The notes: generated by a model not told the origin, from the letters alone. Shown: positions 11,111-24,026, counted from the stretch's first letter. The stretch is 64,000 bases of DNA from Rhytidiadelphus loreus (GCA_947034895.1 OX344763.1:29821025-29885024), one strand, 5' to 3'. Numbers and translations: made by a program.

Positions 11111-13920
11111 AGTTACAAAATAATATCATTGATCGCCACTCTAGCTAAATTCATAAATTAGTAGAAAACAACCTTAAAAGGTTGTTTATACTTTGTAAAT
11201 AAAAGCAAACCTAATAAATTTTTTACTATTACAAGATTCCTATCTTTTAGGAATGGCAAGCAAAGGGTAAGTGAGGGTAAGTCGCAACAATGTAAGAGCT
11301 TGGCATGCTCTACCATAGAACCTTTAGGCCCTTCAATTTACTACCTTGACTCAAGAGTATATTTACTAGTTGGGAACTTGGAATGCTCATAGGAGTTTTG
11401 GATCGTGGAGTCGAGTGGGGGTTATTGGCTCTATCCTTTGGACACATACAATGACATCAACTCTTGTTTATGAACCTAGTTTCCAAATCCTATCTACAAC
11501 CACATTCACACTACACAATGTAGGTAGGGTTTAGTTGGAGTAGGGATGTGGGGTTTGATTCATTAATACTCTACACTAGGGTCAAATTCATTAAAAAATA
11601 ATTCAAAAAATAATGAAATATGGTATCTAATGAAATTTTCAGAAACTATAACGTGGCATAATTGAATAGTGTAGAGAATATTAATGAAATAATTTTAATC
11701 CTCAGAAAATCCACAAAGTTGAAGTTGTGAGTATCAGTAAAGTTGCAAGTATCGGTAAAGTCGCAAGTATCGGTAAAGCCCTAAGTACCGGTAAAGCTAT
11801 GAGTACTACTAAAGGTCATGAAATATTCCGAACCTTGTAAAATGAACTTCCAAAAAATTCTAAATCAAGTTAATGCTTCAAAATTCAATTGAAAAAAAAA
11901 TGATTTCGTATGGGGCCTAACAAATCTGACCCCAATGTACGGTATATTATTTACCTTGATCAGAGCTTCATGGTTACACCGTTTTTGTTTCACCTTCCAT
12001 TGGACGACTTGTCCTACTTGTGCGGTCACTTCCGGCACGTCACCGCACATCAAGACATTCACAAGGAGTGACATTATGGAGTTGGGGCAAAAGCAATTTA
12101 AAAAAAGTAGTGAAAAGTGATATTAAAAAGTGATTAAAAAAAAAGTAATTGGGGGGAGGAACTGAAAATAGTCTGGCGGTGCACATGCTTATCATGACAT
12201 TATTATTTTGCTGAGGGGCCCGTCTGCTGCTGCCAAAGATTCCGAGTTCATCATTCTGATTCTATAGTAAGTTACACAGACAACTTTTATTTGCTTTTAT
12301 GTTGGTGGAGGAACGTGCACCCAAGTAAGGAAAAATAAAATAAAAATGGATAGAATCATTATCAATTTGGCAAAATCATTCATTTTCCTCCCTTTTCATA
12401 ACATTGTTTACCAATGAGGTAGGAGCCCCTTTTGGCATCCTTGGAAAGAGGACTCCTCCTAGGAATGAAATTGTTGTTTTATATGGCTCCTTTTGCCAAC
12501 CCAAATCCTTGAATTAACTAATACGTCCCTCCTAGGTATCTAGCAAAGCATAATACCTTTTCAACGTGGGGAGGACCATTGCTTGGTTATTCAATGTTAT
12601 GTTTCCCTTGGTATTAACCCTAATTGAACCTCTCTATCATGGCTGCCCAAAATTGCCTATAACTACAAAAAAAAAACATCCTTTTGAAGCAAAACTTTTT
12701 AGCCGCAACTTGCATTGGTTTGAAATTTTGGGCATCAAGCTAGTAGTGATTGAACACACCTCTAATAAAAATTTCACAAGAATCCAACAAATATTGCACT
12801 AGGAAAGATTGTGCATCAAGACTTTAAGGGTTAACCATGCCATCTAGGGCTTACATAATTACGTGGTAAAGGTGGTGATGCTCTAACCATTGTAATATCA
12901 CACATTAGATTTCAATCGAAACTGTAATTGGTAATCCCTAATTGATGAGCAAGTGAATATCTCATCACACTTAGGTGTTATTCATCTACAATTTGTAAAT
13001 GGATTTTGAATTTGTTTTAATAATTTAAATGAAAAATCTTTGGGTATGTTTATGGAAAAATTTGTCAAAAGAAAATTATTTTTAGAGCATTCAACAAAAA
13101 GGAAAAAATATTCTTTTATTTTTTTAATAAAATTCAACTATACAAAATTGTATGAGAGTACAATGGGACTATAAGTAGGAAACTCAAAACTTTGACCATG
13201 TCAATTGGAAGATTATAGGGTTTGAAATTAGAAAAAAAGTTATATTTTGCCTTACAAAACAAAATCAATAGACTTTATTTACTTTTGAAGTTAAATTTTG
13301 CACTACATATACTTCTTAGTAACAGTTATATACTTATTGAACTTCAAGAATAGAAGATTAATTTAGCAAAAGCTTCATAAAGATTAATTTTAGGAAAGCT
13401 CTTACAAAGTCAATATTGAATGGATCATATTGAAATTTTGATACAATTAAATTCAGCATTAAATTTTAGGAAAGCTCTTACAAAGTCAATATTGAAGGAT
13501 CATATTGAAATTTTGATACAAGTTGTAGAACTTAATTTTTTTGGCCACTTAGGGGCCCTAATCAATTGTTTTGATTTGTTGCTTGATTTTTTTAGGTAGT
13601 GTGGACAACTCTTTGGGCAACTTGTGCTAAACCTCTCTTTCACTTTTGAATTTGGCAAGTATAGTACATAACTAATATGATACAACATGCAAGTTTAAGA
13701 AAAACCCATTCAGTTTGGTGCAAATATCTCATTCCAAAAGGAGTCAAAGTTTGCTAAAACTATTGAGAAGAGTTTGGAAAAGAAATCTTCTAGCTTCACA
13801 CACTAGATTATTGCAATCTACAAGGCCAAACATTTTGATTTTTTATCTACACATTTCCATAGTAGCCAACAACAATTTCATATGGTTAAATTTCAATCTC
13901 CCCAAAATATTCTTCTTTAC
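11111..13920. other. non-coding AT-rich region
   Basis: Holds the 18-bp tandem repeat at 11730-11815 and a short direct duplication: a GGAAAGCTCTTACAAAGTC block at about 13393 recurs at about 13468. Otherwise there are only short ORFs without motifs. Confidence 0.4.
11730..11815. repeat. 18-bp tandem repeat, nearly five units
   Basis: The unit is AGTATCGGTAAAGTCGCA with variants; copies start at 11730, 11748, 11766, 11784 and 11802. The last is partial and most diverged. Confidence 0.7.
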
Positions 13921-14096
13921 GGATATTTCATTAAAATGGCAATATTTTTCTGCCATTTTTCCATCCATTTTATAGGATTAGTATAGATTTCAGACCACAT
14001 GGTCTAAAGTCTAGGACTGGTTTACATTTTAGACCACAAGGTCTAAACCTAAAAGTGCCAAGTCTGTGGAATCATTGCCATTTTAACGAAATATCC
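13921..14096. mobile_element. palindromic MITE (176 bp)
   Basis: The left end GGATATTTCATTAAAATGGC (13921-13940) continues for three more bases and is matched by the reverse complement of 14074-14096 with one mismatch in 23. Inside, two further small palindromes around AGACCACATGGTCT and AGACCACAAGGTCT occur. The core ATTAAAATGGC is shared with the element at 16176-16420, suggesting one family. No coding capacity. Confidence 0.6.
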
Positions 14097-14745
14097 ATTT
14101 CTTGCTCCATGCACTAGAAGACAACAATTTTGATCATTTGTGCTTGAAACATACCGAGAGTTCTTTTTAATTGAATTTTTGAACTGATGTATTTTTATTC
14201 CAAATAGGAATCCAACATAATGAATCTAACTACTTAACTACTTACATTGTAGGCATACACCGTACCCAGCTCTCAAAGTCGGCAAAGAATTTGACAACTT
14301 TGGCAAAGTTGTGACCGTACCCAGCTAGCTAGTTAGATCTACTCTCAATGTACCGAGTCTAAGTTGCAAAACCTAAACTGAAAAGGTAGACCCAAGTATG
14401 TCCATTTTTCAACAATCGTGTGCAAGGGGTTGACTTTGGTTACACCCTGCTTGTTTCGATTCTACGACAAACTGTGATGGCTACTCCAGAAGTAGATTGA
14501 AGTTAAGAAGAGTTGTAGCTAGCCACTTGTACAAATCAAGAGTCTAGATATATATATTCGGGAGTTCGTCCTACTAGCTAGCTAAGTAGCTACGCTACTA
14601 CTCCTCAACGGTGGGGGCCAAATCGAGAAGAAGATGGATCAACAAGTCTCAATAAGAACTCAATACAGACAGTGCGGCGTGCACCCCACACATGCATGGG
14701 GGGCAACCATTTTTCAATACTAATCCTCGAATCGATCATGGCTTT
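14097..14745. other. spacer grading into a GC-richer island
   Basis: Contains two copies of GTACCCAGCT (about 14264 and 14312) and AGCTAGCTAGTTAG-type runs. No gene recognised. Confidence 0.35.
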
Positions 14746-15384
14746 CATTGGCACATGCGCTAGCTATATAGCTTTCGTGTGGGGTCTCCAATGACGGAAC
14801 AGGCTCTTGATTCACGCAACTCGATCGATCTCAAAACAAGCTAGCCGGGACTGCGGTTCTGCTTCCCTCTCCCCAACAGACAGGATCCGGCCGGCCAGGA
14901 ATGTGGCGTTCCATGCCAGTCCCATTCAATTGTTTTAACTCAGAATTCAATCGCAGGACGTTAAAGTCGTCGTCATTCGAAGTCTGCGTAACTTCCTGTG
15001 TCGATCCGTCTGTCTTCAGTTGTCTTCCCCCAGCCAAGGGTAAATGTAATACTTTAATATATATATAAGCTAACATTCATTGGCACATGCGCTTTCATGC
15101 ATGTGGGGCCTCCAATGAACGGACTCTTCATTCAAGCAACTCGATCTCGAACAAGCAGGGACTGGAGTTCTGCTTCCCCGGCTTCTCCCCAACAGACAGG
15201 ATTATCCAAGAAGGTGGCGTTGCAGTCCCATTCCGTTTTTACGCAGCATTCACTCAATCGCAGGACTGACGTTAAAGAGCGGGTCATTGGAAGTCTGCGC
15301 CACGCCTGCGCCCTGGCTGCGTCTGCGCTGTCTGTTTTCCCCCAGCCAAGGCGGGTAAATGTAAAACTTTTATATATAGGCCGA
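14746..15384. repeat. direct duplication of a roughly 320-bp GC-rich segment
   Basis: Copy 1 (14746-15070) and copy 2 (15078-about 15384) both begin CATTGGCACATGCGC. In the same order they share CAACTCGATC, CCCCAACAGACAGGAT, GTGGCGTT, AATCGCAGGAC, GTTAAAG, GAAGTCTGCG and CCCCAGCCAAG, and each ends in a TATATATA-like stretch after GGTAAATGTAA. Reading frames are not conserved between the copies, so this is not a duplicated exon. The composition and TATA-like ends suggest a promoter-like or 5' leader segment. Confidence 0.6.
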
Positions 15385-16175
15385 GCGCAGACTTCGTATA
15401 ACCGCTTTAACGTCCAGATTCCGTCGCAATCTCCCATGGAAACTGCAGGCGGGCATCGAGGGGTGCTGCCCCCCTCCCCGCCCCACTCATTCATTTTTCA
15501 TCCAGATTTATCAATCGGTTCCCCACAGACAGCGGCTAAGTAGTACCGCTGGAATCCAGCAACTCAGTGCCGGCTTGCCTGCCCATGAGGCATGAAACTG
15601 AGAGGAATGAATTCAGCGGTGGGTCATGGAAATGGCGTGTCCTCCTAATAATAAAAGTAAGTTGCAGATTTACAGTAACAGCCAGCACAACCGCAGGTGA
15701 GTGGGCAATTGCAAAGTGGCCCCTGCCAATGATAGACAGTCCAGAATTCAAATGACGAAGCCGAATTGGCGATTGAATAATATCACATCATTGGTCTCCT
15801 TTTGGTGCGGTGTGCAAAGGAAAAGGAAAAGGAAAGGAAAAATTCATTCATTCATTCATTGCCAAAAGGAGAGGAAGGTACAACCAACTCAACTGAAGCC
15901 CATGATGCCACGAGATTTGTGGGCTCATTTTGTGTTGCATTGGGAGTTGGGACCCATGTATATCAATCCAAAGGGAGGGCTATGGATTTTCAGGGTTATC
16001 CTTCTGTACAGTACAGTGAGGTCCAATCATCTTACAAACTACCTATTGTGCCATTCAAAGAATTTTGCATCATATAAAGGTAGAAGGCTTCGGGCATTAA
16101 GAATGGACCCTATAAATGGCTGTGAAATGAACAAACTGTAGTTCATAAATTGACCTCCATAGTCATTGAATCAAT
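15385..16175. other. GC-rich island, then spacer with simple repeats
   Basis: 15385-15760 stays GC-rich; ORFs of 60-150 codons exist on both strands but overlap each other and contain no motif. An AGGAAA-type purine run lies at about 15817-15840 and an ATTC microsatellite at about 15842-15860. A segment near 15975-16080 is repeated at about 16880-16980 (both contain TGCCATTCAAAGAATTTTGCAT-like sequence). Confidence 0.35.
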
Positions 16176-16420
16176 ATGGTCAATTTTGTTAAAATGGCGG
16201 TATTCCATTAAAATGGCACAAAATGAAACCATTGAAAGAATGAAAACAATGGAAAGATTGTCCAAAGGGAGTGGAAATGCGTGAACTAGGAGTGATTTGA
16301 ATGTGCTTGGCATAAAATTGGCACATGTATGACCCTATCGCGGCACACTTATTCTCTTCTGTAAAAGATATTCCATTAAAATGGCGCGTGGAATACCGCC
16401 ATTTTAACAAAATTGACCAT
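16176..16420. mobile_element. MITE with perfect 32-bp terminal inverted repeats (245 bp)
   Basis: Bases 16176-16207 are the exact reverse complement of 16389-16420 (end sequence ATGGTCAATTTTGTTAAAAT). Subterminal copies of ATTCCATTAAAATGGC occur near both ends. No ORF of significance. The perfect arms imply recent activity. The superfamily is unassigned because no unambiguous target duplication is visible (flanks AATCAAT and CAATCA). Confidence 0.7.
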
Positions 16421-17007
16421 CAATCAAGAAAAAAAGCATTATTAATTGCAAGAGCCAATCATTTTCTTTGCTTTCCCAATTTGTTTTAGGAGTTGCAAGT
16501 GAACAGTTTATGGAAGACCTAGGGACATAAATAGGGACCTATGACACAACTCCTTTGAAAATCCATAAGTAATTCAAAAATGCTTCAAAAAATATGAAGC
16601 CACTTGTGTTAGATTCCTCTTCTATTGTTTTCTTTGTCTGAAAAATGAGCTAAAAATATTTCCATTTAAGAAAATACATGAAAATGTCTTAGATGAAACA
16701 TTTCAGAGCCTCCTACCTTAGAATACTATTGTCATATTTTGCCTTGCATCATTGATGCCATTCAAAGAATTTTGCATCATATAGAATACTATTGTCATAT
16801 TTCGTCTTGCATCATTGATAATTCAATTCTTATGCAATCCCAATCAAGCATGCCAAATTTCCTTTCCAATATCGAAAAGGAGGCTGTGGATTTTCAAGGT
16901 TATTCTTTTGTACAGTAAGGTCCAATTATCTTACAAATTTTATATTGTGCCATTCAAAGAATTTTTGCATAATGTAGAATACTATTGTCATTTTTTGTCT
17001 TGCATAA
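16421..17007. other. spacer with local duplications
   Basis: Contains three related segments with CATTCAAAGAATTTTGCAT followed by ATATAGAATACTATTGTCAT (about 16758, 16785 and 16948). No coding signal. Confidence 0.4.
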
Positions 17008-17480
17008 TTAACCCCTTAAGTTCCTTGACTATGTTTTCATAAAAAATACTCCCAAACTGTCATTTCTAGTACAAGTACCAAATTTTGGGAAGAAAAAAAA
17101 AATTGGACACATGTAACCATAGGATCTTGTAGTATGCTGACTTGAGAACGTGTGGAATAAATTTCAGAAGTTTCTGCCTAGTGGATAGCAAGATATGAGC
17201 TTTCAAATTCACGGAAATCCTTTTTTTGACCTTGCAAAAATCTAGGCAGCTACATTTCACAAGCTCACATTTGTATGAAAAAATGTCTAAAATGGTGGTG
17301 TTTCTTTGGATTCATTCTTCAAGGCAAGTTGGCTACATGCTTGAAAGTTTTCAGATCATTTGGAATTGTACAACATACAAGAAAAAAATAGTAAATAGAA
17401 AGAAGTAGAGAATGATTCAAAAATAATACAAAATTGTTACAAATTTTGTAATGGAATTGCAAATATGCGAATCCCAACAT
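17008..17480. mobile_element. truncated piggyBac-like element, inverted copy
   Basis: Starts TTAACCCCTTAAGTTCC. The following sequence is the reverse complement of the right half of the elements at 46101-47105 and 38734-41695 (shared GGATCTTGTAGTA, CACATTTGTATGAAAAAATG, GTAGAGAATGATTC on this strand). Similarity fades near 17480 and no right terminus is found, so the copy is truncated. Confidence 0.5.
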
Positions 17481-19082
17481 TAGGAAAAGTTTCAAGCCTC
17501 GAAAGGGCCATTAAGAAAAGGTTTTCCAAGCTGTGAATTTGCACTACTGGCAAGATTATTTTATAATTTAAAATTTTTGAATTTTTAGAAAAATAAAAAG
17601 AATAATTAAAAAGTACAATCTGATGTGGCACGGTCAGACTTTGATTATTTTATTTATTTTATAATTTTGGATTTAATTTAAAAATAACATTTAAAAATCT
17701 TTATTAAAACTATCCCGTGCCATCTAGGCCTTGCTGTTTGCTAAAGTTTTAAAAGTTTTTTTTTAATATTTTAAAAACTTTAATTTAATTTTTTTGAAAC
17801 TTTAATTTAATTTTTTTGTTTTTTCGCCTAGAGTTCTTTGCTGTCAGCCCTAGAGTTCTTTCGCCTAGAGGAATTGACAGCCCTCGTCAGGGCTCAAACT
17901 TCTTGCAATGTTATAAGGTAGCCAACCTCTTTCCAACCACAGACCTATTTTTGCTAGTTAGACTGCTTTATTTCCGATCACTTGTGACAATTCACATGAT
18001 TAGATGACAGCTCACGTAGCACAAATGTCAGGAGGTGTACATTGAATTCATACAATGATCGTGAGATGTACATTTGAAGTTGCAATTATCACTTGCTTTG
18101 AAGCATGGTCGATTTTGTAATCAGCCTATGGTTGGAAATGCGGTACCCTATATAACAAAAATGGATTGGAAGGAATCTTTACAAAAAAAATTCATAATTA
18201 TTTTATTTTTGAGGGAAAAAAATGAAAAAAATTTGGAACCCTCTTTAAATCTATTTCTCTACATGGAGGATTTTTCTCCTCACCAAATTCATACTGGAAC
18301 TACACTAAATTGCTTATATGGTCAGAATGAGGTCAGCTACCTTAATAAACAATCAACATCTTATGATTTTAATTTTTTTCAAAAATATTGAAAATTGAGT
18401 AAAATAAAGAACTTCAAATAAATTGAAGGTTTATTTTAGAATAGTGAATCTATAATTGCCTTGCAAATTAAAACTCCTCATAACTTTTGACTCATTGATA
18501 AAATTGGAATGATTCAAAGCTTTCCGCGTATATAGAACTCTAGAACTCGGGGAGGTCACTGTTGAAAAACATAGGAACTACGTGCGATAAAATATAGGGT
18601 CTCATATATTCATTCTACATAAAATTTGTAAACAAATTACATGTATTATAGGGTGCTTTAAAAGTGTGAAATATGATTATATGTAATATAGGGTTATGTA
18701 TAATACCATAGAATTATGTGAATAGTACATGTAAATTCATATACAAAAAGGCATATTGGAAAAAAAAAAAAAAAAGGGTACATGGTATAAAGGCTTAGAA
18801 ATTATGAATGGGGATGAAAAGTCTGATTGTCTATTCTGGATAGTACTTTAATAAATGGTTTACACTTCACTCTGGGGTACTTATCCAATGTAGAGTATCC
18901 AAAGTTTCATATTCAATGACTCGATTGAATTGTTGTTGATTGAGAATGTATAGTTTGGAAAATACAATGAGTTGATTCTAAATTTGTTTAGGATTTAGGG
19001 TTATGAATGCTCCGCACCAATTGTATTTCACCTAGGGATTTGATTCCGTATTTGATTTTTGGTGTTGTCTTGCTGGTGGAAA
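17481..19082. other. non-coding AT-rich region
   Basis: Contains repeated TTTTAATTTAATTTTTTTG runs (17760-17820), CCTAGAGTTCTTT repeated at about 17827 and 17850, and an A17-type homopolymer at about 18761. No gene recognised. Confidence 0.4.
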
Positions 19083-19210
19083 TATGGAAAGAAACGGGGG
19101 ATAAAGGAAAAAATGGGTATATGGAAAGAAATGGAGTATAAGAAAAAAAATGGAGTATACGGAAAGAAATGGTATAAAGAAAAAAATGGGGTGAAGAAAT
19201 AATGGAGTTT
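19083..19210. repeat. imperfect purine-rich tandem repeat
   Basis: Repeated GGAAAGAAATGGAGTATA-like units separated by AAAAAAATGG, about five copies with variable length. Confidence 0.5.
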
Positions 19211-20827
19211 AAGTAATATAGGGTACCTTAAAATGTCTCCCCCACAAAATTATAATTACCGATAGGGTGCCCTAAAACACAAACATTTACCTTTATTTTT
19301 AAAAATACCATGCCCTATAATCTATTTCACAAGGTAAATAGTCCCCCATTAAATAGGTCATTGTCGTAGGTGTATGCAAAATGTAAGAGGGAGTGCCCTC
19401 CCTGAGCTCTAGAAAACCAATTTCTAATTTCTGTATATGAAGAAAGTGAATTTTTTTGATCTCCTTGGATTGCCCAACTAGGAAAAAATATCATATCAGG
19501 CCATAACTTTTGACTCATATTTCCAAATGTCATGAATTTTTATTGCAAAAGAAAGATATTCCTTGTCCACACCTTTTATTCAAGTTTGGGCTACAAACAT
19601 GGAAATCTCCAGTCACACATACCTACCCAAAATTGCTATGTTGTCAAATTCAACAAACTAGTCCTTTAGGGGTTATGCTAAAAGAAATAGGTATACGCAT
19701 GGTGTGACATAGGGGAATGCTGTCGCATGAGCGTAGAGCGTGGATTATAAACTAAATTCTAAAAAAATTATTAGTTCATCAAAAGAAAAACCTATGACCG
19801 TGCTTAGATGAGACCTAAGACCGTGCAAGAAATTGAAATATATGATAGAAGAATAATATGCTACAATTTAAAATTCGTTTATTCAAAAGTAGAGAAAAGT
19901 TTTTTCTCCCTCATTAAAAATATCATAATTTAATAGGCCAAGTAAAATCATATTTTTTATAGCAATATAATTATGCATTAAATGCATAAGTGAATATAAA
20001 TTTGCAATGACAATAATTTCAATTTGGTGGTCATTAAAGAATTGAATTAAATAAAATGGAGCAAGCAAATTAAAAATATTCATAATATACAATATAAAAG
20101 CCATATTCATTTTACAAAGACTTTTTGTAGTCTTTTATTTTATCTTCAATTTAAAGATAAAATACTTTTTCTCATTACTAGAATTTATTTAAATAGACAA
20201 CACCACGAATTTCGTGAATTTCATTTTCGAATCAGTATTTCAGCATAATTTTGGGTGGAAGTCAATTATAAATTCCTTAAATGAATTTATAATTCTACCA
20301 GATGCCTCCTAATCTACGAGAAGTCTGAATATAATGAATATGACCTCATAGATAGTTTTGAACATTACCATAGAAAGTAGTTTACAATAAATTTGGATCA
20401 CATTAAGCCTATGTAAAATCAATTATAGTTTAAGGAAATGAAACTTTTTATAATTTAATGTAATTTCTTGGTAGTCATCAAAACGAGTTTTTCATATAAT
20501 CTGAGAAGATCTAAAGAAAATGTAATCATGGTTGAAATACAAAACCAATTAAAAAAATGTAAACATCAATTGAAATAATTGTACAATTTGTTTAGATATT
20601 GTAAACCATATTGTAAAACATGAGTGTGACATTTAAAATTAGAAATTGAAATTATAACAAAAATTAAATATTATAATAGGGGACAAACCTTTTAGTTCAG
20701 TGATGGACTGTGACAAAGAAATTGAAAATCAAGAAGTCGGTGGCCCTTTTAGTCTCACCGATTAAATTAAAGTAGAAAATGATACCCAAAAAATGGGTAG
20801 AACATGCTAGAGATTTTAATCCCTACG
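19211..20827. other. AT-rich spacer downstream of the ParB-methyltransferase locus
   Basis: A right terminus of the TTAA family (AGTCCTTTAGGGGTTA) lies at about 19660-19676 but is followed by TG rather than completing TTAA, and no left end was found. The rest shows no gene. Confidence 0.35.
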
Positions 20828-23800
20828 CTACTCACAATGAACATCATCATCACAATTTGTTGCGTCATCTACCAACTGAAGAACTCTTTTGTCGCCATGA
20901 AATTTACGAGACCTAGAAAGAATAGGAGGTGCTCTAACAAATTCGTCTGCTACATCACGAGCATAAATTGGTAATAGGAAAGTTTTAGGGGGACTATTCA
21001 CTATTTCCTTCCTTGTTGATTGAAGAATAGAGGTCCTTGAAGAAACTGTAGTCACTCTTGAGCTGCATCGTTTCAAAATATGAAGAGAATTAGTTGGTGA
21101 AAGATACTGAAACAATAACAAGTATGAGGGATCAATTTTCAAAGTAACAATTGTATATAAAAAAGAATGAAAGGACTTACGTACAGAATAAGTTTGTAGC
21201 TTGAACTACTGGTACTTCGGAATCTGATTCAGCATCTTCATCCGAGCTAGTAATGTCTTCATTGATCCATTGCCGCTTCGAAACTGGGGTTGATTTCTCA
21301 ATAATAAGGGGTTGTAGAAGAGCATCGAAAATCAATGTATCTTCTTCGAAGGCTACAATGTGACGGCTTGACCTACGACAAGCATGAATAGAGGAACCTG
21401 GAATTCATGAATTCAGAAATTAGATATAACTGATGAACTTCCAAAGACAAAATTAGATGAAAGTGAAGTCACCAAAATAAACAAACAATAAAACAAAAAT
21501 TTGATGAATTGAAACAATTGATAAGCAAAGAAGTAGCTAATGTAACTCATACCAATATAAATCAAGAAGGATGAAAATTAAATGAAAAGAATTTTAAACC
21601 TGTGGATGCAGAGCAATCGAACACCACATCGCCAATTACTGAAAAAGATTCAACAAGAATCTGCATTAGACCAGAGTCTTTCTCTCGCGAACCTCGCCAA
21701 GGAACATTGCCGTGCAAAAGCTGTGACTCTTTTGTCACCATGTTGTGTAGCACATCATCGAAGTTGACATCAATGCCAGCTGTGTCCAAATGTGGTACCA
21801 TTTGGATTTTGAAATGAGAACGATGGAGGTCTTCAAAGTTCCTTACAAGTAGTTGAATACCGAAAATGAGAGTCTGCATAGAACAATTTCCGAGACATAA
21901 GAATAATATGCATTCAGAGTAAGATAAACAATAAAAATAAATAAATGTTGATTACAGGGAAAAAAGGATTTACATACCATCTTCGTTGAATCACGAGGGT
22001 GGGTTAAATGAAGACGATTGATCCCAGTCCATTTGCGAGAAACTTTAAAGTGAAATGCTCGACATAATCCTTTCAAGTCTGATTTTACTTGACTCGAATC
22101 GGAATGAAAGATTAGTAAAGCTCCGTCGTCGTGCAAATGACTTCCAGCGAAATCAAAAATCGACTTCAGGAAATTCGAATGAAGAATGTTCCACGGTGGA
22201 ACAACAGATGTAGGATTTGATACCCCCGGAACAGGAAGATCCTCGGGAATATCGAAAATCATTAGATCGACAGCTCGAGAATGGGAAACAGTGCCTTTGA
22301 AAAATCTTTCTTTATCTCTCTTGTGCTGTTAAAAAACAAGAATTAGAAAGGAGAACAACTTTGTAAAAGTCAAAAGAACTAGTAAGAATATATTGAAGCA
22401 AATGGAAGATGAAATCTGAGATCTACCTTGTCAAGAAAAGATTGAAGTTCGTTCCACCCCGAAGGAAATGATCCATGTTGAATACGGTGGTTGAGAAGTG
22501 AGTGCAAAGATCCATTAAAAATAAAACTATCCACTTCTGGTAATGTCGAATCAATTGTCAGTGGCACTGGTACATGGCCCAGTGAAAGACGAGAGATAGT
22601 AAGATCGATAGAGGAACTATCTCGCTTACGTGTGCCCTCTATTGGAGAAGCTGAAGAAATTTGAGTGCCATCTCCACCAGATCCACCAATTATGGGCAAA
22701 TGATTGGGTGCCTTACCTGTAGCCTTAATTGTGGCAACTGCTTCAGCAGCCTGGGCCTTGACACTAGCCACCAAACCAGCTTTAGACGCTTTTTCTGCTT
22801 TCCTGAGTTCTCCTTTAATCTTTTTTGCCTCCGCTTTTTCAGCAGCTTGCTGCATTTGTTTCATAGCTTTAATCTTGTCTTTCTCATTCAAATGAGAAAC
22901 ATCGAGAGTAAGATCCTGCTCTGTAAGGGTTTCAAGATCAATTGGATTTGGAGGACGACTGCCTCCTAATCCCTTCTCTGCATCTTCAATCGCTTTCTTC
23001 TTGGATTCTTCTTGTTGAGGGCAGAAACTTCCTCCACAATCTAAGTACCAACAACCAGCATTGAGGTGTAGGACACCCCATGATCGAATCAAACCAAGTG
23101 AGTACATGCATTGTTCCATGGATGTCTTATCGACCCACGCTTGAAAGAAACCCGGAAGCTGATCTCGTGCCATGGCATCCGTGAGTACCAATTCGAACAT
23201 GAAGTATTTGCCAAAATAGATAAAAAAAAAAAGTAGTGAAATATAAAATGAACATACAGGAAGAAGACAATAATTGACAGCATTATAAACTCAGTAAATG
23301 AATTGTACCTGTAAAGAACACGCTTCACAATGCGTGATGTATAATTATACGAACTAAATGCTTTAGTTCGTGAATACGAATCTTTGCCTCGAAACAAAGA
23401 CGAGAATCCGTGCACCCAAATGCGAACACGCCAGTACTCTACGAATTCGGCCGGAGACAACGGTAGCTTGGAAGGATCTATTAAAACAGTAACGCCTTCT
23501 TCGGATTGAAGCCTCTCATACTCGGTGCAGAATGCTTCCTCCAGCTAAAAAGAAAAAAATCAATTTAGTGAATATTGCATAATAATTTGAGTTAAATTAC
23601 AAAATATTAGTAAGGGAACTTTGAGTACATTACAAGAGAAATCCATTATGGCAAAAGACACTTACAGATCCCCCAAAACAAGCCTTGTTTAGCCAAGACT
23701 CGAAGTCCTTATCCGAGAATGGTTTGCTGGGAAAATGGGCAGCCTTTCTTGTTTCAGTACCAGAGTTCCACCAAAACAAACATCTCACTTTAAAGAAAAT

Positions 23801-23881
23801 AGGAGCCACAGATGTTGCTAGCAATTGAAGCTTGTCCAGTGTCATCTCAGGTTTTGAATTCTTGCTCCAATGTAGGGTGAC
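20828..23881 (-). CDS. N6/N4-type DNA methyltransferase-like C-terminal half of a ParB-MTase gene
   Basis: Seven exons by GT-AG and phase: 23881-23666, 23544-23309, 23210-22427, 22325-21978, 21873-21600, 21397-21216, 21106-20828 (stop). Numbering as one protein with the upstream gene, residues about 630-670 form a charged coiled coil, DLMIFDIPE (about 803-811) sits where the DPPY catalytic motif belongs, and VIGDVVFDCSASTG (about 978-991) is an AdoMet-binding FxGxG-like motif followed by HIVAFEEDTLIFDALLQPL. Catalytic motif before AdoMet motif is the permuted beta-class order of bacterial N6-adenine and N4-cytosine methylases. The second Pro and the aromatic residue of DPPY are missing, so activity is doubtful. 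The acceptor of the 23210 exon reads TTTTGG instead of AG. The last donor (GTACCA) is weak; without it the frame stops after 21181. No ATG starts the first exon. Confidence 0.6.
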
Positions 23882-24026
23882 CTTTACAAAAAACAAAAAA
23901 TACAATTCAATAAAAAAAAACATTGATGCAGAATCATAATTTATCACCATTGCTTAATGGGCCAAAGTAATAAAACAAGTCACTTGAAATACAATTCAAA
24001 ATGATGGATAGATTATGAAATTCAAC

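Noticed and set aside
15097..15543. A 148-codon plus-strand ORF and overlapping minus-strand ORFs in the GC-rich island
   Set aside because: The frame is not conserved between the two duplicated copies, no motif is present, and opposite-strand ORFs overlap fully.
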